64,000 bases of DNA from Adiantum capillus-veneris. Its lineage: Eukaryota > Streptophyta > Polypodiopsida > Polypodiales > Pteridaceae. Numbering within the stretch: the stretch's first letter is position 1; the number at the start of each line of letters is the position of its first letter. The stretch covers positions 63,266,248 through 63,330,247 of the forward strand of contig CM043944.1 in NCBI GenBank assembly GCA_014529385.2. Reading direction: 5' to 3'. This document shows, in pieces, positions 1-10,859 of this stretch. Position numbers and translations under genes: made by a program. The notes beneath the pieces were generated by a model. The model saw only the letters and a program-made list of their open reading frames with translations. It was not told where the DNA came from and did no database searches.

Positions 1-77
1 TCGAGATTTGTGTCTCAATTGACTGCTTTTGCTGTAGTAGCATCCTTGAATTGAACTTTTTCTTCAACTTCTTTGGT

Positions 78-753
78 TCAACCACCTACTTCAATTGGTG
101 TTGGCTCCATTGGCTGTGATACTGCACAATTTTGCAAATGTTGAGCATTGTCCTCCTCGATCTGGGTAACTCTTGATCTTAATAGATCCACTGTACTTTC
201 TGACAGGATCTGTCTCTTCCGAGGAGATTTTGGTGGTGACGTTTGTGTAGATTTTTGAACTTTAGGTTCTTTTTTCTTTGACTTTTCTGTCACTTGTTGT
301 GGGTGGCAGCTTGAGGCTTTGCACCATCTTTAGATAGTCTTTGACTTCAGTCGGGCCATCCATATGGGTTTGTACAAGATCATGACCTTGCTGATATTCG
401 TGACCATGTGCATCTTGATATGCATATGTGACTTTGGTTACATGTAACTGTTTGAACACTATGGGCTTTGTCGGCTTTTGGCTTTGATTTGTGGATATTA
501 GCTGAAACTTCTGTCCTTGATGATCTTCATTTAAGCATTTGTCTGTAGACTCTGATGGAATCTGGGTCAATTGGAAACTTCCAACAACCATATGATCTTT
601 CAATGGTTTCTGCTTTGAAACGGTCTGTTGGCTAGAAGCTCTATGGCTTCTACTTGGTGTAGCATTTCCTAGCACATAGGCTGAGCTTGATGGATTTACA
701 GCTCCCCTCTTCCTAGGGTGATCACTATAGCCTGCTTTATTATAAGAGTTCAA
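78..753 (-). pseudogene. Element A protein, C-terminal pieces
   Basis: Two overlapping frames, 753-262 and 293-78. The first is rich in S, Q, K and T, and ends with YAYQDAHGHEYQQGHDLV (another motif copy) and a conserved-looking DGPTEVKDYLKMVQSL. The second is lysine/serine-rich with a short coiled-coil-like segment (ESTVDLLRSRVTQIEEDN). Coding potential continues toward position 1 in another frame, so the gene extends outside the window. No function is assigned. Confidence 0.4.
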
Positions 754-1209
754 AATTTTTGGATCTGGTTTAGTCTCACCTTTTGGGACTGTGAAGGTAC
801 ACTTTTGGTAGCACTGTTAACATTTGGCATCTGTAAACCTTCTACATAGTTACCTATGTATCTTTGTGAAACATGACAAATGATTCCCCAAGTTAAGCTA
901 TAGATAGCATTATCTTTGCATTGATATTGTATATCCCAAGGGTCTCCTATGATATGTGCTTCTGTGGTTTCAGGACCCAATGCATCTACGACTATTTTGG
1001 TCAAAGTATATGTTCGTTTGGTCACAACATCGAAGCTTGATTTCCAATGGAGGAGGGTTTGGCTCTGAACAGATTTCTAGGTTCACTTGGATAACACCCT
1101 TCAACTCTAGAGAGGATGGGCTATAATAGATTATTTCCTCTGAAATGAACCATCCTTTTTTATCTATCACTGGACGCACTTCTATGAGCTGGTATTGTGG
1201 GCCATTCAA
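750..1209 (-). pseudogene. Element A protein, pieces after the knuckle
   Basis: Two overlapping open pieces (1209-970 and 1025-750) continue the protein after a frameshift near 1200. The first has a hydrophobic beta-like stretch (KKGWFISEEIIYYSP) followed by a proline run. The second has EAHIIGDPWDIQYQCKDNAIYSL, which resembles EANLIGEPSQRRYKGQDGAIYIL in the preceding piece: a G-[ED]-P then Y-x-[GC]-x-D-x-A-I-Y pattern. This internal similarity shows that the protein contains a repeated module. Confidence 0.4.
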
Positions 1210-1903
1210 ACAGTTGATCTTTTTTGTACAGTTTCCCTTTTTGGTCTACATAGTGTGCATATGAATGATGGGTGCCATACAATGCTAACAGCATTATGTT
1301 TGATGTGTCCCTTAGACTCGTGAATGATTGCACACTTGTGGTAGTGGATGCAAAATTATTTGCAAACCTAACAGGTTTTTCACCCTTTGGTGATATCTCG
1401 ACACCTTTACTAAATTCATGCAAGAATTTGTTGTTCAAAGAAACAATTTTAGCCTTTTCAAGCACCTGTGCATCCTTATGCTGATTTTGAATTTGCAATG
1501 ATTTTATTGGTGCTTCTAATGGTAATCCAGAATCATCTGATTGCATTAGAAGTGACGAGTTAAATGCACTTACATCGAGATTTGCATTTTCAATCTGCTC
1601 TGTGTCTTGCTTTGCAGTTGATGTATCCCTGTTGGATGGATTTCTTGGACAATCTTCAGAAAAGTGTCCACCTTTTTGTCGACAATCTGAGCAATACGCC
1701 ATGACTGGTGGTATTTCATTTGGCTCTATCATGCCAAGCTCTAGCTGAGAAGTTTCAGCTTCTGTACTTGCCAAGTTTTCGACATCTTCTTTTAGAACAC
1801 TGAGCATCAAGATATAGATTGCTCCGTCTTGACCTTTGTACCGTCTTTGGCTTGGTTCTCCAATTAGATTGGCTTCAATTGGTTGATTTGTTGGATCTTG
1901 CAA
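1160..1903 (-). pseudogene. Element A zinc-knuckle piece
   Basis: The longest intact piece of the element A gene, 247 codons. Around residues 70-84 it reads CSDCRQKGGHFSEDC, a CX2CX5HX4C knuckle with one extra residue compared with the usual CX2CX4HX4C of retroviral-type nucleocapsids. Before it lies YKGQDGAIYIL and near the end YVDQKGKLY, two relaxed copies of the recurring Y/D/G motif. The middle is acidic and rich in S, Q and N. RNA-binding Gag/nucleocapsid is the natural inference, but a cellular CCHC protein captured by an element cannot be excluded. Confidence 0.45.
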
Positions 1904-2001
1904 TTTTGGTTCTCAATTATAGATTTGACCACTGTAAACCATGTACAATGACCCTGATTGCATATGCACCAATTGTATGCTTTGCTGGCTTGTGAAAATT
2001 T

Positions 2002-2274
2002 CTAGATAAACACTTGGGTTGACATTTTGTTCTCTGTATCTGGCTTTACTCTAATCAACAGGATTTTGGCTCCTATGTTGCTTTTGCTGCTTATTAAGTA
2101 TCTATGACCTTTTGTATCTGCATATAAGACTTTGTCTCCATTGTATCCATATAGTTGTAAAATCTGGTCGGTTGCAGCTGCACTTGTGCTGCCACTGCTA
2201 TTGGCTTGTCCTGCTGTATTTGGACTCTTGGATCGATTTGAGTCCATGTTGGCTCTATCCACAAAAATTGTCAA
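2002..2274 (-). pseudogene. Element A protein piece with first YADTKGHRY motif
   Basis: A 90-codon open piece. It starts with an S/N/G/A-rich stretch and then contains VLYADTKGHRYLIS, the clearest copy of a repeated motif seen again at about 1245, 400, 1815 and 900. The frame differs from that of the zinc-knuckle piece to its left, with about 100 bases of stop-containing sequence between, consistent with frameshift decay. No catalytic motif is visible. Confidence 0.4.
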
Positions 2275-2376
2275 TTGGCAGAAGCTAGAATTGATTAGCA
2301 GAATTTCTCCTGCTCATACTAGCCTAATCGGCAATTGTATGCAAATTTTCCTCCTGTTTGTCCAATTGGAAGCTAG

Positions 2377-2517
2377 CTAAACTGGCCTTTCTCCAAAGTT
2401 TTGCTTAGTGAAGTAGTCTTGGAATTGCTTCTTTTGCTTTTCAGCCTGATCTTTGTCCAGTAACACTGTGTTGAGATCTATCTCGGCTACTGGAAAAATA
2501 TTCATTGTTGCCAGCAT
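2377..2517 (-). pseudogene. N-terminal piece of element A protein
   Basis: A 46-codon frame from an ATG at 2517 to TAG at 2377; the same frame is open upstream to about 2580. The peptide is charged and probably helical (E, D, K, Q rich, ending near FGERPV). It precedes the next open piece (2274-2002) by about 100 bases with stops, so it is probably the start of the decayed element A protein. No family was recognised. Confidence 0.35.
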
Positions 2518-2599
2518 TCTCTCAATTTTCTTCACCTTATACTTCTGGCAAAGCTCTTCAGGTCTCAGATGGATTTTTTTGTTTTTTTAACCTTTTTCT

Positions 2600-3044
2600 G
2601 TGATTTTTTCTGTCAATTTTTCAGACTTTTTTAAACTCTTTTTTGAAATTTTTATGATTTCTATGTGATTTTTTATTTTTTGTGGATTATTTTTTTTTAA
2701 TTTTGGTCTTTTTATTGGAGTTTTTGTGTGTTTGTTTTTCTAAAAAGTCTTTTTTTAAATTTTTAATTGGATTTTTTAAAAAAAATATTAGAAATAAATT
2801 GAAATTAAATCAAAATGAACTTTTACCTAATCACTGCAATCTTACCTGGTGCCTCTGGCGGGGGGCCGTTGGCGTTGACTCAGGAGACGTCCGAGGTGTT
2901 GACGCGCAGGCGTGAGATGCGCGTGTTGCAGGTCAGGCCCGACAGTTTGGAGACAGAGAGAGAGCGCCATGGGCGGGCTTGAGGTGTAGCGCTAGCGCGA
3001 CTCGCGAGAGGGAGAGAGAGATGGCTTGGCGTGTAGCGTTGGTC

Positions 3045-3143
<99 letters not shown>

Positions 3144-5235
3144 GGGAGGATTAGAGAGGGTTCTTGCGTGGGCAGTGAGGGAACAAGGGAGAGAGAGTTA
3201 GCGGGAGGAGAGAGAATGAGAAAATTAGAGAGAGCATGAGAGAGAGAGAGAGAGATAAAGAACAGAAAGAGTGGGAGAAGTGCACACGGGCAAAATATTT
3301 TTCCTAACCGAAAAAAATAACGGGAACTTGAAATTCCACCGGTTTTTAAGTCAAAATTTGAAGCTTTTGTCGATATTTACACAAAAACTTGTGTAAATTT
3401 TTTCGGTTTTCTTCATGGCAAGCTCAAAATCTTAAACGGAATTTTAGGATATCAACCGATTAAAATACATTGGACCCCGGCTTTTTTCTAACACTACACG
3501 CGAGCGAGAGAGTGTATGAGAGAGAGAGAATTAAGAGAGTAGGGGAAGAGAGAGAAAGAGTGAAGGTGGAGAGAGAAAGAGTGGGTGAGCAGGGTGTGTG
3601 TGTGTGTGAGATGGGTGATGTTCCCCCGGAGAGAGAAGAAGAAGAGTTGTTTTTTTTTTTGTCGACGATGATTATCCTAGCAGATTGTAAAGCTCTATCC
3701 GCCACGGAAATTTTATGCACGGAAAGGCACGGAATCAAAGTCGAACCCAGATTTTTCTCAATTTTTTATTTTTTATTTCCAAATTTCCAAAAAATACAAA
3801 AAATGCCAAAAATAGGCTGAAAATTAATCGAAAACTCCAAATATCGCCAAAAAATCCCAAAATTTGTCAAAAAAGTCAAAAAATTATAGGAATCTTAGAA
3901 AATCATCGTAATTCACAATCAAGCATTTCCGATACGCAAAAACACATTGAAAATAGCCGATTTTATCGAAAATGCGATTTACGACACAAACATCAACCCG
4001 GCCCTCAAAAATAGCAAAACACTCAAAACTCGACCACGGAGGGCACGAATGTGAACAAAATGATGCTGTGAATAGACACACACAAAATAGCTTGAGAAGA
4101 TCGCAAAATCAAATTTTTATGGAATTATCCAAAAATTAAAGCAAAAAATTGCCAAAAAAATTGCAAAAATTAGCCGAAAAATTCCCAAAAATTTTCTACA
4201 AATTGTTCACACATTGGGGAATGGTGCAGCCAAATAAAATTTCACAAATCACATCAATTTGATTGCCAACAATTTTATAAAAAAAAAACAAGACTAGGCA
4301 ATTAAACCGGCAAAATTACTGACAAAAATAGGTCAAAAATTGACGCAATTAGAGTGTGTAGATCCCTGTTTTGAGCACGAAAACGCAACATTTGATCATT
4401 ACACATATCATTTACGCAATCAAAACATTGAATTAACCATGCAAATTAAACACTTTTTTAGGCACACACACACAAAAAAGTTGACAGTTTTTACCAATCT
4501 TTAGGTGCACACACAAAAGGGTTAAATTTGTCGGATTTGCAATGTGACTCCACAAATCAATAGTTAGGCATGAGCATAACATAAATCAATTATCACAATT
4601 CAAAAATCATAACGCACACATTGATTTCTAAGTGCTCAAACATGGGAAAAATAGTACACACACACCTAAAATTAGCATGTACACACACTTGATTTTAGTG
4701 CACACACACTTTAAATTGACCATCAAAGCATGCAATTAACTCAATTAGGCACCCAATTAGCAACACACATTTATCAATTTGCAGTTGAAACTTATCAAAT
4801 TCATGCGCCGCCAATTCTTAAAAATTTCGGCATTACGACGACGTAAAAACGAAAAATCGCAAAATTTTCAATCCCTAACATCAACATAGCATAGCATTAG
4901 ATTGCATCACATTACATGGCATCATAGTGGGAGGTTGAGAATACCACCTTAATTACCTTTCCGTTGAAGGTCAATTGAATGGTCGAATGCTCCAATCCTT
5001 CATAGCACATTAGTAAGTTAGCAAAAATTAGTCAAATTAGCAAAGGGTTAGTGATAAATTAGTGTGTGTAAACACACAATTGGCAAGATATGGTCACACA
5101 TTAGGGAATTATAAACACAATGCTTCATGCACACACATTCAAAATCCACAAAAACATAAATACACACGTGAAATTAGTAGTGAAATTAGTGAGGGGACGC
5201 ATTCGTTTATGCCATAATTACACTAGCGTAGGCCA
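2600..5235 (-). other. Long non-coding leader of element A
   Basis: Between the PBS and the coding region lie about 2.6 kb with no credible frame. From the PBS leftward it is A/T-rich with many CACACA runs (4460-5170) and short A-rich direct repeats (3770-4340). It then carries GA-rich blocks (3500-3560 and 2960-3260) and finally a T-rich tract (2585-2810 on the plus strand). Apparent frames across the GA blocks only encode Arg-Glu runs. It occupies the position of a retroelement 5' untranslated and packaging region and is unusually long. Confidence 0.5.
3047..3140. repeat. (GA)47 microsatellite
   Basis: An uninterrupted GA dinucleotide run of about 47 units, flanked on both sides by imperfect GA-rich sequence (2957-3030 and 3160-3260). 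It lies in the leader of element A. Confidence 0.95.
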
Positions 5236-5256
5236 TCGTCCCCGACAGCGGTGCCA
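5236..5256 (-). other. Primer-binding site of element A (tRNA-Asp-like)
   Basis: On the minus strand it reads TGGCACCGCTGTCGGGGACG, close to the TGGCGCCGTTGCCGGGGA pattern I know as the tRNA-Asp complement used by many plant Athila/Tat elements. It is two bases inside the LTR end at 5259, the spacing expected of a PBS, and fixes A as a minus-strand element. Confidence 0.7.
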
Positions 5257-5258
5257 TA

Positions 5259-5828
5259 TGTTGGGGGTCCCATCATTGCAATAGCTCCAATGACCAACAA
5301 AATTATCAATCCGGAGGGATGAGCTACCCGGCTAGGGCATGGAAACACTCACACGGTTAGTGAGCTAATCATGGAAACACAAATGGTTAACTCTACGAGG
5401 TGAGCTTTTCGGCCTATGGAGGAGCGAAGCCGCAATGAAGGGAAATCTCCATATCCACTTCTCTTCACCTCTAATCAACCCAATCACACACACTACAATT
5501 ACAAGATGCACACAACACTAATCCTATCATGCAACACACTAATTTCAAGCACACACACATAAATCTATCGAGCATCACACTCCAATCAAACCTACATGCA
5601 CACACAAGAAAAAGAGGGCAATCACACAAGATTAGAGAGGGATTAACCACTAATTAGTTAAGATCTAGTTAATTGAAGCATTATAGGAAATCATAAGAAG
5701 TAAGAGAGAGGCACAGCGAGAGAGAATGAATCATTGATTAGTGTTAATCAAGTCTCAGGAGCAAGGAGAAGCTCAAGGACTCCATAACCACACACCTCAA
5801 GAGCTCTCACCAAAGAGTGCTCTCAACA
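5259..5828 (-). repeat. 5' LTR of element A
   Basis: The right edge is the point where element B coding sequence resumes. The ends are TGTTG and CAACA (plus strand), perfectly inverted. A PBS lies immediately to the left. Only one copy is in the window, so boundaries rest on these signals rather than on alignment of two LTRs. Length is 570 bp. Confidence 0.65.
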
Positions 5829-6352
5829 AAAGAGCCCCTGGGTGAAAGCGGATTTCTGTAGTCTTTAGATCAATCACAATTTGCCCGCTATTTTTTCGAC
5901 CTGGGAAGGTAAAAACCCATGTTTCCCAATCCTGTTTGGCCCTGATTGCCAACAACCACGATATCCCCAATATAATTGCATATGCATTTTCACCTGCTTT
6001 CATAACAAAAAAGTCAATGAGGCATTCGATACCCATAACTTTCACCTTCACATCTTAGGCCACTCCCAAACATTGAGCTTTGGCATGGCTGGCCATTCTC
6101 ATTCAAACATTTGACCTAACCATACACTTGATGCCTATATCTTTCATAGCAGACTCCGTTGACCTAGGCACCACCATCGATATAGGCTTGCACCTTCTTC
6201 TTCCTTTCTACCAAAACCTCCATCACTAGGAGCACATTTGTGGGGCTCCCCACCCTTAAAGCCATATTTTGCACTGCATGTGCATCACCTCTTGCACGGG
6301 GTAACCTTGTACTAACACTGGTCGACCAGTGTCTCCTCAATCTGGGGTTCAA
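5829..6352 (-). pseudogene. Element B protease and PR-RT linker
   Basis: The minus frames contain AYIDGGA, the retropepsin active-site loop with D-G-G-A in place of D-S/T-G-A, as also seen in elements G1 and E. The frame downstream (6051-5829) has a beta-rich hydrophobic stretch with ILGISWLLAIRAKQDWET, matching the I-[LI]-G-x-P/S-W-L flap/C-terminal segment of plant retropepsins. Coding stops at the element A boundary. A stop and a frame change lie between the active site and the C-terminal part. Confidence 0.6.
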
Positions 6353-6833
6353 TGCAAGTAACTACCCAAAAGTGATATTAGTTTTTTGTTTTTGAACATC
6401 ACTTACCAAATCGTATTCGGGGTGACCTTGTCCTAATAGCTGAAAATCTGCATGCTTGATCTTCCTTTGCCGTCTCCGTTTGCTTGACTCAGGTTGGTCT
6501 TTACTCTCATCCACTTTCTCTTTCCCTTTCCTAGCTCTAATTTCTCCTTCTGTTTTTATCTCCCTTCCTCCTCTTGTTCTCTTATTGGCCATAACATCAA
6601 ATTCCTGCCAATCAAGCCCTATAGTATTCACTCTTTTCACTTCATCATTACGTAGCAGAACATGTGGTGCCTGATTTTCAAGTGCTTGCTTCTCCCTTTG
6701 ACCGTTAAATTGTGCTTGTCCTCTGCCTCGACCAAATAGAGGGTACATGCCCCCTCTTTCCCTCAGCGGATGAGGGTAGTCTAGGGCATAGTGGCCCTCT
6801 TCTCCGCAATTATAACTCCCACCAGGTAGCTGC
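6353..6833 (-). pseudogene. Element B Gag, C-terminal part
   Basis: It continues the Gag frame interrupted by G1. Near 6760-6830 a knuckle-like stretch reads YNCGEEGHYALDYP: the second Cys and the His remain, but the first and last Cys are replaced, so metal binding is probably lost. It is followed by a lysine/arginine-rich tail (RRRQRKIKHADF and the preceding KGKEKVDE region), then the short pre-protease segment. Arrangement and basic tail match Gag of elements G1 and E. Confidence 0.6.
6829..6833. repeat. Target-site duplication of G1 (left copy)
   Basis: GCTGC immediately left of the G1 5' LTR; the same pentamer is at 16223-16227 immediately right of the 3' LTR. This confirms G1 as an intact insertion event. 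Confidence 0.85.
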
Positions 6834-8634
6834 CGAGTAGCGTTAAATGGTAACCTTGCATTTGCACTACATTTCTACTCAAATGTATATATTTTTTATC
6901 AAAGTTTTAACCTAGTGTTCATTCTCTCTTTCCGTAATAGCCTTTTTCCATACAAACACCTTACCCTTCTCAGATCGTTATGCATTTACATCATATTTCT
7001 CTCTTCATGCTAAATGTAAATAGTAAACTTAATTACACTCTCCTAGTTTTTTTAGTGTATAGTCTTTTAACTAATTACCTTTACTAATTTAAATAGCTAT
7101 CTACATCCCATAATTTGTAAATAAATAATTTATGGGCACTTATCTTACCCATCTTCTCTCAAGGGTAGGGTTAACCTTGTAGGCCTTCCCTTCCCCACCA
7201 CTATGTGACCCAAGTCTTGGATCATTTACTTGTGTTGGTCAACAAATCTTAAATATAATGTATATCCCCAATAAATCAAACTTTATTGGAGCCTACCTCG
7301 TTTGTTTAAGGTGGATTCCCTTTTGAAAAAAGCATGCTACACCTTGGATGCATGCTAAAGGGCCCCCTACAAGGAGACTTGGTTCAAAAGGTGTTTTGGA
7401 TGCATCTTGAACGCCTTATCTCGTGGGTATACTTGAGAAACACTCCAAAATCAGCTTAAAGACTTTGAAAAGGTCAACTTTGCCTTTTACAGCACCCAAT
7501 TCTGAGTTACAGGCTGAAAGTTATGGTGAAAACAAGGTGCTGCAGACACTGTTAATACAGGTCAAAGTTACAATCAGGTAAACCACAAAGGTGAAAAGTT
7601 TTCTTGACATCTCCAATATTCTAAAATACCAATGGGGAGTTAGAAACCACTTGCATGTGGAGGGGTCGGCTCAAGATGCTTCCAGAGACACAACAAACAG
7701 GATGGGGACACTCTGCAGGAGCCACTGGAGGCCCTTTGGCAAGCACAAAAATACACACACCTACTCCATTGCTGAAAATAAGCTCCTCTAAGGTTAGGGA
7801 AGCCCTAATATCTCTCTCCTATTGTCTCCCTATCCATTTCCTAAGCTCGCTATCATAAGCGGCACCATAGAGAGAGCATCAATATGCTATTGCTACCATT
7901 CTCTTGCAAACATTTCTCTTATCATAATCATCCCTAAATAAGGATTTTAGATTCTATATAAGAGCAAGGATATCAAGTTCAATGATCTATCTCATGGTTT
8001 GATCAACAAATTGTTGCAATTGGGGTGTCGTCGTCACACTTTTGCTCTAAACGCATGTAAAATTGGTAAGCCTATCTTGGCAGCTTCTCATATTTTGTGC
8101 TCATTGGGTTGCTTGTTTGTTGAGAAAGTTTTTTGTGCACCATGGTGTCTATTTGCTCGGATTCTCTCCTTATGTTGTGTGTAAGTAATTTTTGGGGCTG
8201 CATAGATGGAGAAGAGCTCTCTATGCATGCCGCCTTATGTGTGTAAGTAGTCTCTTCTTTTGGGAAAGGAAAGGAGTTATCAAGTATTTGTGCATTATGG
8301 TGTTTTGACTTTTGAGGTTTTGTGCTTGATTTTCTTAGAAGTATATGAGCACTAATATGGTGAAGGTCAATCTTTGCATGTGAGTTTGTGTAGTGTTCAA
8401 AGGGATTGCTTAAGGAGTGTGTGTTGAATGGTTGAAGGGCATTTTGTGTTGAAGCACATAAGGAAGGTGTGAGTGTGTGTGTGTGTGTGTGTTTTGTATA
8501 TGGTTTGTTTTGGTTTCCTTCTTTCTCCATAAAAGAGGGTGGTGCCCCTAAGAAATATGCGTGTGTAGGGTCTCACGGAGTGGTTGTCTGGTGGGAGCCT
8601 TGAGTTGAGCCCCATCTCAAAAAATCCGCTCTCA
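6834..8634 (+). repeat. 5' LTR of G1 (promoter-deleted)
   Basis: Aligns with 14321-16222 over its whole length. Its first base is C where the 3' LTR has T (TGAG), so the terminal TG is mutated; it ends CTCA. It contains 78 bp (7641-7718) absent from the 3' LTR, and lacks 193 bp present there (15141-15333) that include the TATA box. The join at 7731 is at a GG shared by both deletion edges. A TG dinucleotide run near 8470-8493 is longer than in the other copy. Confidence 0.9.
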
Positions 8635-8640
8635 TAAAAG

Positions 8641-8658
8641 TGGTGCCCCCAGTGAGGA
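8641..8658 (+). other. Primer-binding site of G1
   Basis: Begins TGGTGCCCCCAGTGAGGA six bases after the LTR end. The same core, TGGTGCCCCCA, follows the LTRs of elements B and E. The tRNA cannot be named from memory. Confidence 0.65.
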
Positions 8659-9251
8659 ACTTTCCTAATTGCCTTCTATTCTCCTCATGAACAATAGAGT
8701 TGCACCATATGCTTTTCATTTTTCACAACGCATCAAAATTAACATTTGTGTAGATCGCAATTTGTTTTACCAACAACGCATTGTTTTTATGTTTGGAGCA
8801 TAAAGACTTGGTGAAATCTTGGCATCTCCAAATCCCATCATTCTTCCATTCATTAATTATGATGATTCATTTGATGTCCATGTTTTTATTTTGTTTTGAG
8901 GCAGGGACAAGAGGCGCTTAGATAGCGATCCACTTAAAAAAAGAAACTTTCTTCAAGAGAAAGAAAAAGGAGAACACATTGTCACATGAACCAACCTGGG
9001 GCTGCTTCTCCTTTTACACCCATAGCTCGTCAATCTGTGCACATCATAATTGCTACAAAATTTAGGTTTCAAGCAACCATTAGGAGAATTTTTGGACCCA
9101 CTCGCCTTAATGAAATTAATGCCTCAATCAACCCTTTTATTTTGCCTATGATAAATTATGAACTAACACTTGATGTATATATTTTCATTTTGATGTGATC
9201 ACTCATCGTAGTCAAAACTTTGTGGTACACAAGCCTCCTTGTATTGTAAAA
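8659..9251 (+). other. G1 leader
   Basis: Untranslated region between PBS and Gag. A 70-codon frame with an ATG start (8986-9198) ends in TGA just before gag in another frame. It may be a frameshifted N-terminal extension of Gag or an upstream ORF; nothing in it is recognisable. Confidence 0.4.
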
Positions 9252-10853
9252 ATGTCAAGCACTTTTCCTACCTTTCATTCTAAAAATGGTGAGGATGCAC
9301 AAGAATTTTTGGATAATTTGGAGATGGCACACCTCATCTCTGGGAGAGATCAAGAAGAGGTAAAGCTGCGTGCTTTTCCACTCGTTCTCAAAGGGGAGGC
9401 TAAGGCATGGTACGAGGCCTTGCAACCTCAAAACAAAAACAATTGGGAGAGGCTACGTGCAATTTTTCTTGCCAAATTTGGGCAAGGAGATACTCCAGAG
9501 GGTCTTTGGAAGTGTTTACTTCAACATAAACAGGTATTCCTTGAAGACTACCCATCTTATGAGGCCGTTTTTCTTAACCTATGGGATAGATGGGAGGCTA
9601 CCTTACAAAACCAAGGTGGTGCACCAAACTTTCTAAAGAAAGATAGGTTCATGGATGGCTTGTATCCAATTTTGAAGACCAAGGTAGAGTTAAAATTCCC
9701 ATCAACATTTGAGGAAGCACGTGAGGTGGCCATGGTCAAATTCAAGAAGTTAAATTTTCAAGCACATAGAACAAGGGACCTAAATGAAGTCATTGAGAGG
9801 GATTCTTCACCAAGCATGGGAGCACAAGTTAGGGGCTCTCTTGCCCAAACTTCACAAATAGGGGAAGGATCACAACAAGAGATCTTGCAAAGATTAACTC
9901 AACAACTAGAGAGTCTCACCTTGAATCTAGTGCAGGGCCTACCCCAACAACGACAGCCAAGAGAAGGGAATCGCAATCAACGACATCAAGCACAAGAGTT
10001 GAGATGCTGGAATTGGAATGAAGTTGGTCATGGCATGTATAATTTCCCTCACCCTCGAAGGCTTCCAGGGGACATATACCCTCCTAGACCCCCTCCGCTC
10101 ATGGTGCAGCAAGATCATGCTGAAGCCCCGCAAATTCTTCGTCGACCACCACCACCTCCAGTGGCAAACATCCCTCCTGTCCCACCAGTGGAGGAAGAGA
10201 GAGGAGTAAACGTCATAAAGCTGGAAGAGGAGATAGAGGTGAGCCCTATACATTTTGATGTTATGCCAGCAGAAAAGCGCACAAGAGCACACACCAAGGA
10301 TGAAGACACAAGGAATGAAGAGTCAGAACCTGCAAGGAAAGAGAGGAAGAAAAAGTCAAAGAAGGAGGAAGGAGGCAAGAAGCAGAGGTCAAGGCGAAGG
10401 GAGATTGGCATCAACGATTTTCCATTAGGAAAGAATATGGAACCTTACAACATCTTAGAAGATTTGAAAACTCAAAAGCCCAATATTTCTTGGCCTCAAC
10501 TCCTACATCTATCACCCAAGGTGAGAAATCACTGGTCCAAACTTGTAAGCACAAGACTCCCAAGAAAGAAAGAAAAGGTGACAGTAAAGGCATTGACTTC
10601 AAAGCCACAACAAGATGTGGTACCTATTGTAGATGCTTATGTAAGGGGTAGGAAGGTATCCAACGTGTATGTTGATGGTGGAGCACAAATGTGTGTGATC
10701 ACGGAAAGAGCCATGAATAGACTAGGGCTTGAAATCACTAAATCCTCTAATTGTCAAGCTAGGCTAGCCAACAATGCAAGTGTGAAGTGCCTAGGGATCA
10801 TCGAGAATGTAAAAGTTTCTGTATGTAATATAGATGCACGTGTGGACATGTAG
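9252..10853 (+). pseudogene. G1 Gag-protease
   Basis: The first ATG of the frame is at 9252 (the frame is open upstream without another ATG). Residues about 1-170 match the plant gypsy Gag core, including the KGEAKAWYEAL segment (W and Y of the capsid-like domain). A zinc knuckle near residue 250 is damaged (CWNWNEVGHGMYNF: two Cys replaced by Trp and Phe). Then come proline-rich and Lys/Arg/Glu-rich linkers, and a retropepsin loop VYVDGGAQMCVIT with Asp at residue 475. The frame ends in TAG at 10851; the protease C-terminal part is missing, apparently through a deletion that also shifts frame. Confidence 0.8.
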
Positions 10854-10859
10854 TATACG

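Larger units (their letters stand above)
78..2580 (-). pseudogene. Decayed Gag-like gene of element A, unknown family
   Basis: Six or more open pieces in alternating minus frames follow one another: 2580-2377, 2274-2002, 1903-1160, 1209-970, 1025-750, 753-262 and 293-78. Several overlap by 30-60 bases, as expected for one long frame broken by small indels. The N-terminal piece is charged (rich in K, E, Q), the middle has a CCHC-like knuckle, and the C-terminal parts are rich in S, T, K and P with a final coiled-coil-like stretch. The motif Y-x-D-x-x-G-x-x-Y or a relaxed form recurs about five times. A nucleocapsid-type knuckle and a position downstream of a PBS suggest Gag, but I do not recognise the family and do not assign a function. 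Confidence 0.55.
1..5828 (-). mobile_element. LTR retrotransposon A, 5' part (runs off left edge)
   Basis: Read on the minus strand, the order is LTR (5828 to 5259), a primer-binding site resembling the complement of tRNA-Asp, a leader of about 2.7 kb, then decayed coding sequence with a zinc knuckle. The other LTR and any pol lie beyond position 1. The LTR begins TGTTG and ends CAACA on the plus strand, a perfect 5-bp inverted end. Its right edge abuts the protease-to-RT linker of element B, so A inserted into B. No TSD can be checked because the left end is missing. Lineage is uncertain: the PBS is of the type I associate with Athila/Tat, but no A pol is visible. Confidence 0.7.

Noticed and set aside
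2979-3239. Open frame encoding a long Arg-Glu repeat
   Set aside because: It is only the translation of the GA microsatellite in the leader of element A.
7999-8184. 61-codon frame conserved at 15601-15786
   Set aside because: Both copies lie in the two LTRs of G1, so similarity reflects LTR duplication, not selection; no start context or domain.
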